From Talinum fruticosum (Eukaryota; Streptophyta; Magnoliopsida; Caryophyllales; Talinaceae), in assembly GCA_021018815.1 (NCBI GenBank), contig JAITYX010000010.1, positions 7,927,001 through 7,991,000 of the forward strand: a stretch of 64,000 bases of DNA, written 5' to 3'. Positions 62,840-64,000 of the stretch are shown piece by piece. Numbering within the stretch: position 1 is the stretch's first letter; each line of letters starts with the position of its first letter. Both the position numbers and the translations under genes were made by a program. The notes beneath the pieces are model-generated. The model had not been told where the DNA came from. It worked only from the letters and a program-made list of their open reading frames with translations, and ran no database searches.

Positions 62840-62852
62840 GGCTCGATACCAA
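62840..62852 (-). other. Primer-binding site of copia copy 2
   Basis: On the minus strand TTGGTATCGAGCC, close to TGGTATCAGAGC, the initiator tRNA-Met site used by most plant copia elements, with one base lost. It follows the 5' LTR end (CTTCA) directly. Confidence 0.75.
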
Positions 62853-62853
62853 T

Positions 62854-64000
62854 TGAAGGTTTGCTCGGGAGAGACTAAGTCACCCTAGAGGGGGTGAATA
62901 GGGTGATGGAAGATTTTTCGTAAAATCAAACTCCTTTGAGCGTAAGACGGATAGAAACAGATTTTGAGTCCGAACGAGGTCGGAAAAGTATGAGCTCGGA
63001 ATGGCAGTGAGGAGTAAAGAAGCGGATAAGACCGAAGCTTTCAATCTGTCCGAGTCTAGAATGTACTCGTAAAGTACGTGGAAACCCTCCCGGGGCAAAA
63101 ACCAAGAACCGTGCTAATCCAAGCACGAAGTCAAATCCACTATTTTGAATCCACAAAATAAATACGTAGATCGACCGAGCCCGAGTTGCTCCCTTAAACA
63201 ACTCCTTACAAGTTTTCCTAAACTCGAAATTCCCTTATCTCGATCTACTACTTCCTAGCCGAGATCACCCTTACAGCTAGGGACAACCGAGCCGAGTTAA
63301 CCTTTACAGCTCAGTCAAGGGACCTTACTTAGAAAGTAAGAAGAGAGTGTTTGTAACTAAATACAAGACCTTACAACTCGGAATATAATGAATTACAGAG
63401 TGGGAGTTGTAAGTAGAAGATTGAGAATGAATACAATGACTTTGCTCAAGTATATGTATTAACAATAGGTTCGACAATCTTCAAGTCTTGAGAGTTGGCT
63501 TCTATTTATAGATGACCAGTGCAGAGTAGCCGTTATCTCCATCTTCCGACTGGAAGTCCCTTGTGACCGTTATTAAGGACTTTCTAGGACTTTCTAAGTC
63601 ACTCGTAAAGTATCCGTTGAGATATGAACGTTGGACAACGGTTCTTAACTCCTTTGGAAGTCCCAAAACCACCGACGGTGTCTTGAAAGATAAGGTGGAA
63701 ACCACCGTTAAGCTTGGCGTTTCAGCTTTTCCAGATTTGGAAACAGACATGCTTTGACACAATCTTCCGGGGCTAGGTCGGAGAATGGGAAAAGCCATAT
63801 CTCGTTGGTGATTTGACGTTTTGAAGCCGGTTACTTTTATATATCAAAAAGTGTATCCTCGTTTGAATAACCTACAAAAGTAAATCAAATTGGTTCTCAA
63901 AGTATAAAATACTTTGGTCTAAGATTAGACATAGATAATAATATAATTATGATAATTAAGTGACTAATTATCCGAGTCGAAAAGGAATGGAATTTTTCGA
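62854..64000 (-). repeat. 5' LTR of copia copy 2, incomplete at the window edge
   Basis: TGAAGGTTTGCTCGGGAGAG, aligned with 55661-56825 at high identity. TATA at 63502-63511. Continues past 64000. Confidence 0.9.

Larger units (their letters stand above)
55661..64000 (-). mobile_element. Sirevirus-like Ty1/copia copy 2 (runs off the right edge)
   Basis: 3' LTR at 55661-about 57590, pol and gag on the minus strand (57807-62781), primer-binding site at about 62840-62852, 5' LTR from 62854 to beyond 64000. The left flank is CTATT; the right flank is outside the window. The two LTRs are highly similar over the shared 1.15 kb, so the insertion is younger than the other elements here. The extra ORF of copy 1 is absent. 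Confidence 0.9.

Noticed and set aside
1..64000. CRISPR array, bacterial defence system, rRNA or tRNA gene
   Set aside because: No regularly spaced repeats, no prokaryotic gene layout and no cloverleaf or rRNA signature found by eye; the content is plant repeats.

Overview
The window is plant nuclear DNA, most likely from a dicot. The grounds are an AT-rich background, a nepenthesin-type aspartic protease, plant-type LTR retrotransposons (Tat-like Ty3, a gag-only element, two Sirevirus-like Ty1/copia copies, solo LTRs), a CACTA transposon with a tnp2 transposase, and a truncated LINE. I cannot name the species. No bacterial-style operons, CRISPR arrays, rRNA or tRNA genes were seen.

Layout. 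1-5100: gene-poor, with a 1.06-kb near-palindrome (1872-2935). 5177-6557: the only host gene I trust, a secreted aspartic protease whose 5' half carries about five frame breaks and whose 3' half is clean. 6558-15313: gene-poor, with LTR-like sequence (8780-10205 and from 11714), one kinesin motor exon (about 10317-10405) and a LINE 3' end (12875-13113) inside an ATT-rich tract. 15314-25027: a large inverted repeat around a decayed plant transposon-associated gene; its right arm is split by a 6.6-kb LTR element (18345-24932, target duplication CTATT).

25226-39145 (minus strand): a decayed Tat-like Ty3 polyprotein (gag, zinc knuckle, G-patch, RT, two RNase H domains, integrase), split twice by solo LTRs of 2.7 and 3.0 kb; the first has a perfect ACCAA duplication. 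39198-54170: a CACTA element that probably entered the Tat leader. It carries tnp2 and a 420-bp hairpin, and is itself split by Sirevirus-like copy 1 (40552-49672), whose 5' LTR is missing. 54171-55660: the rest of the Tat leader, its primer-binding site and probably its 5' LTR. 55661-64000: Sirevirus-like copy 2, running off the right edge.

Order of events read from the interruptions: the Tat element first; then, in unknown order, the two solo-LTR parents, the CACTA element and copy 2; then copy 1 into the CACTA transposase gene. None of the mobile elements looks coding-competent as written. Many breaks are single-base indels, so some may be assembly errors rather than real decay.
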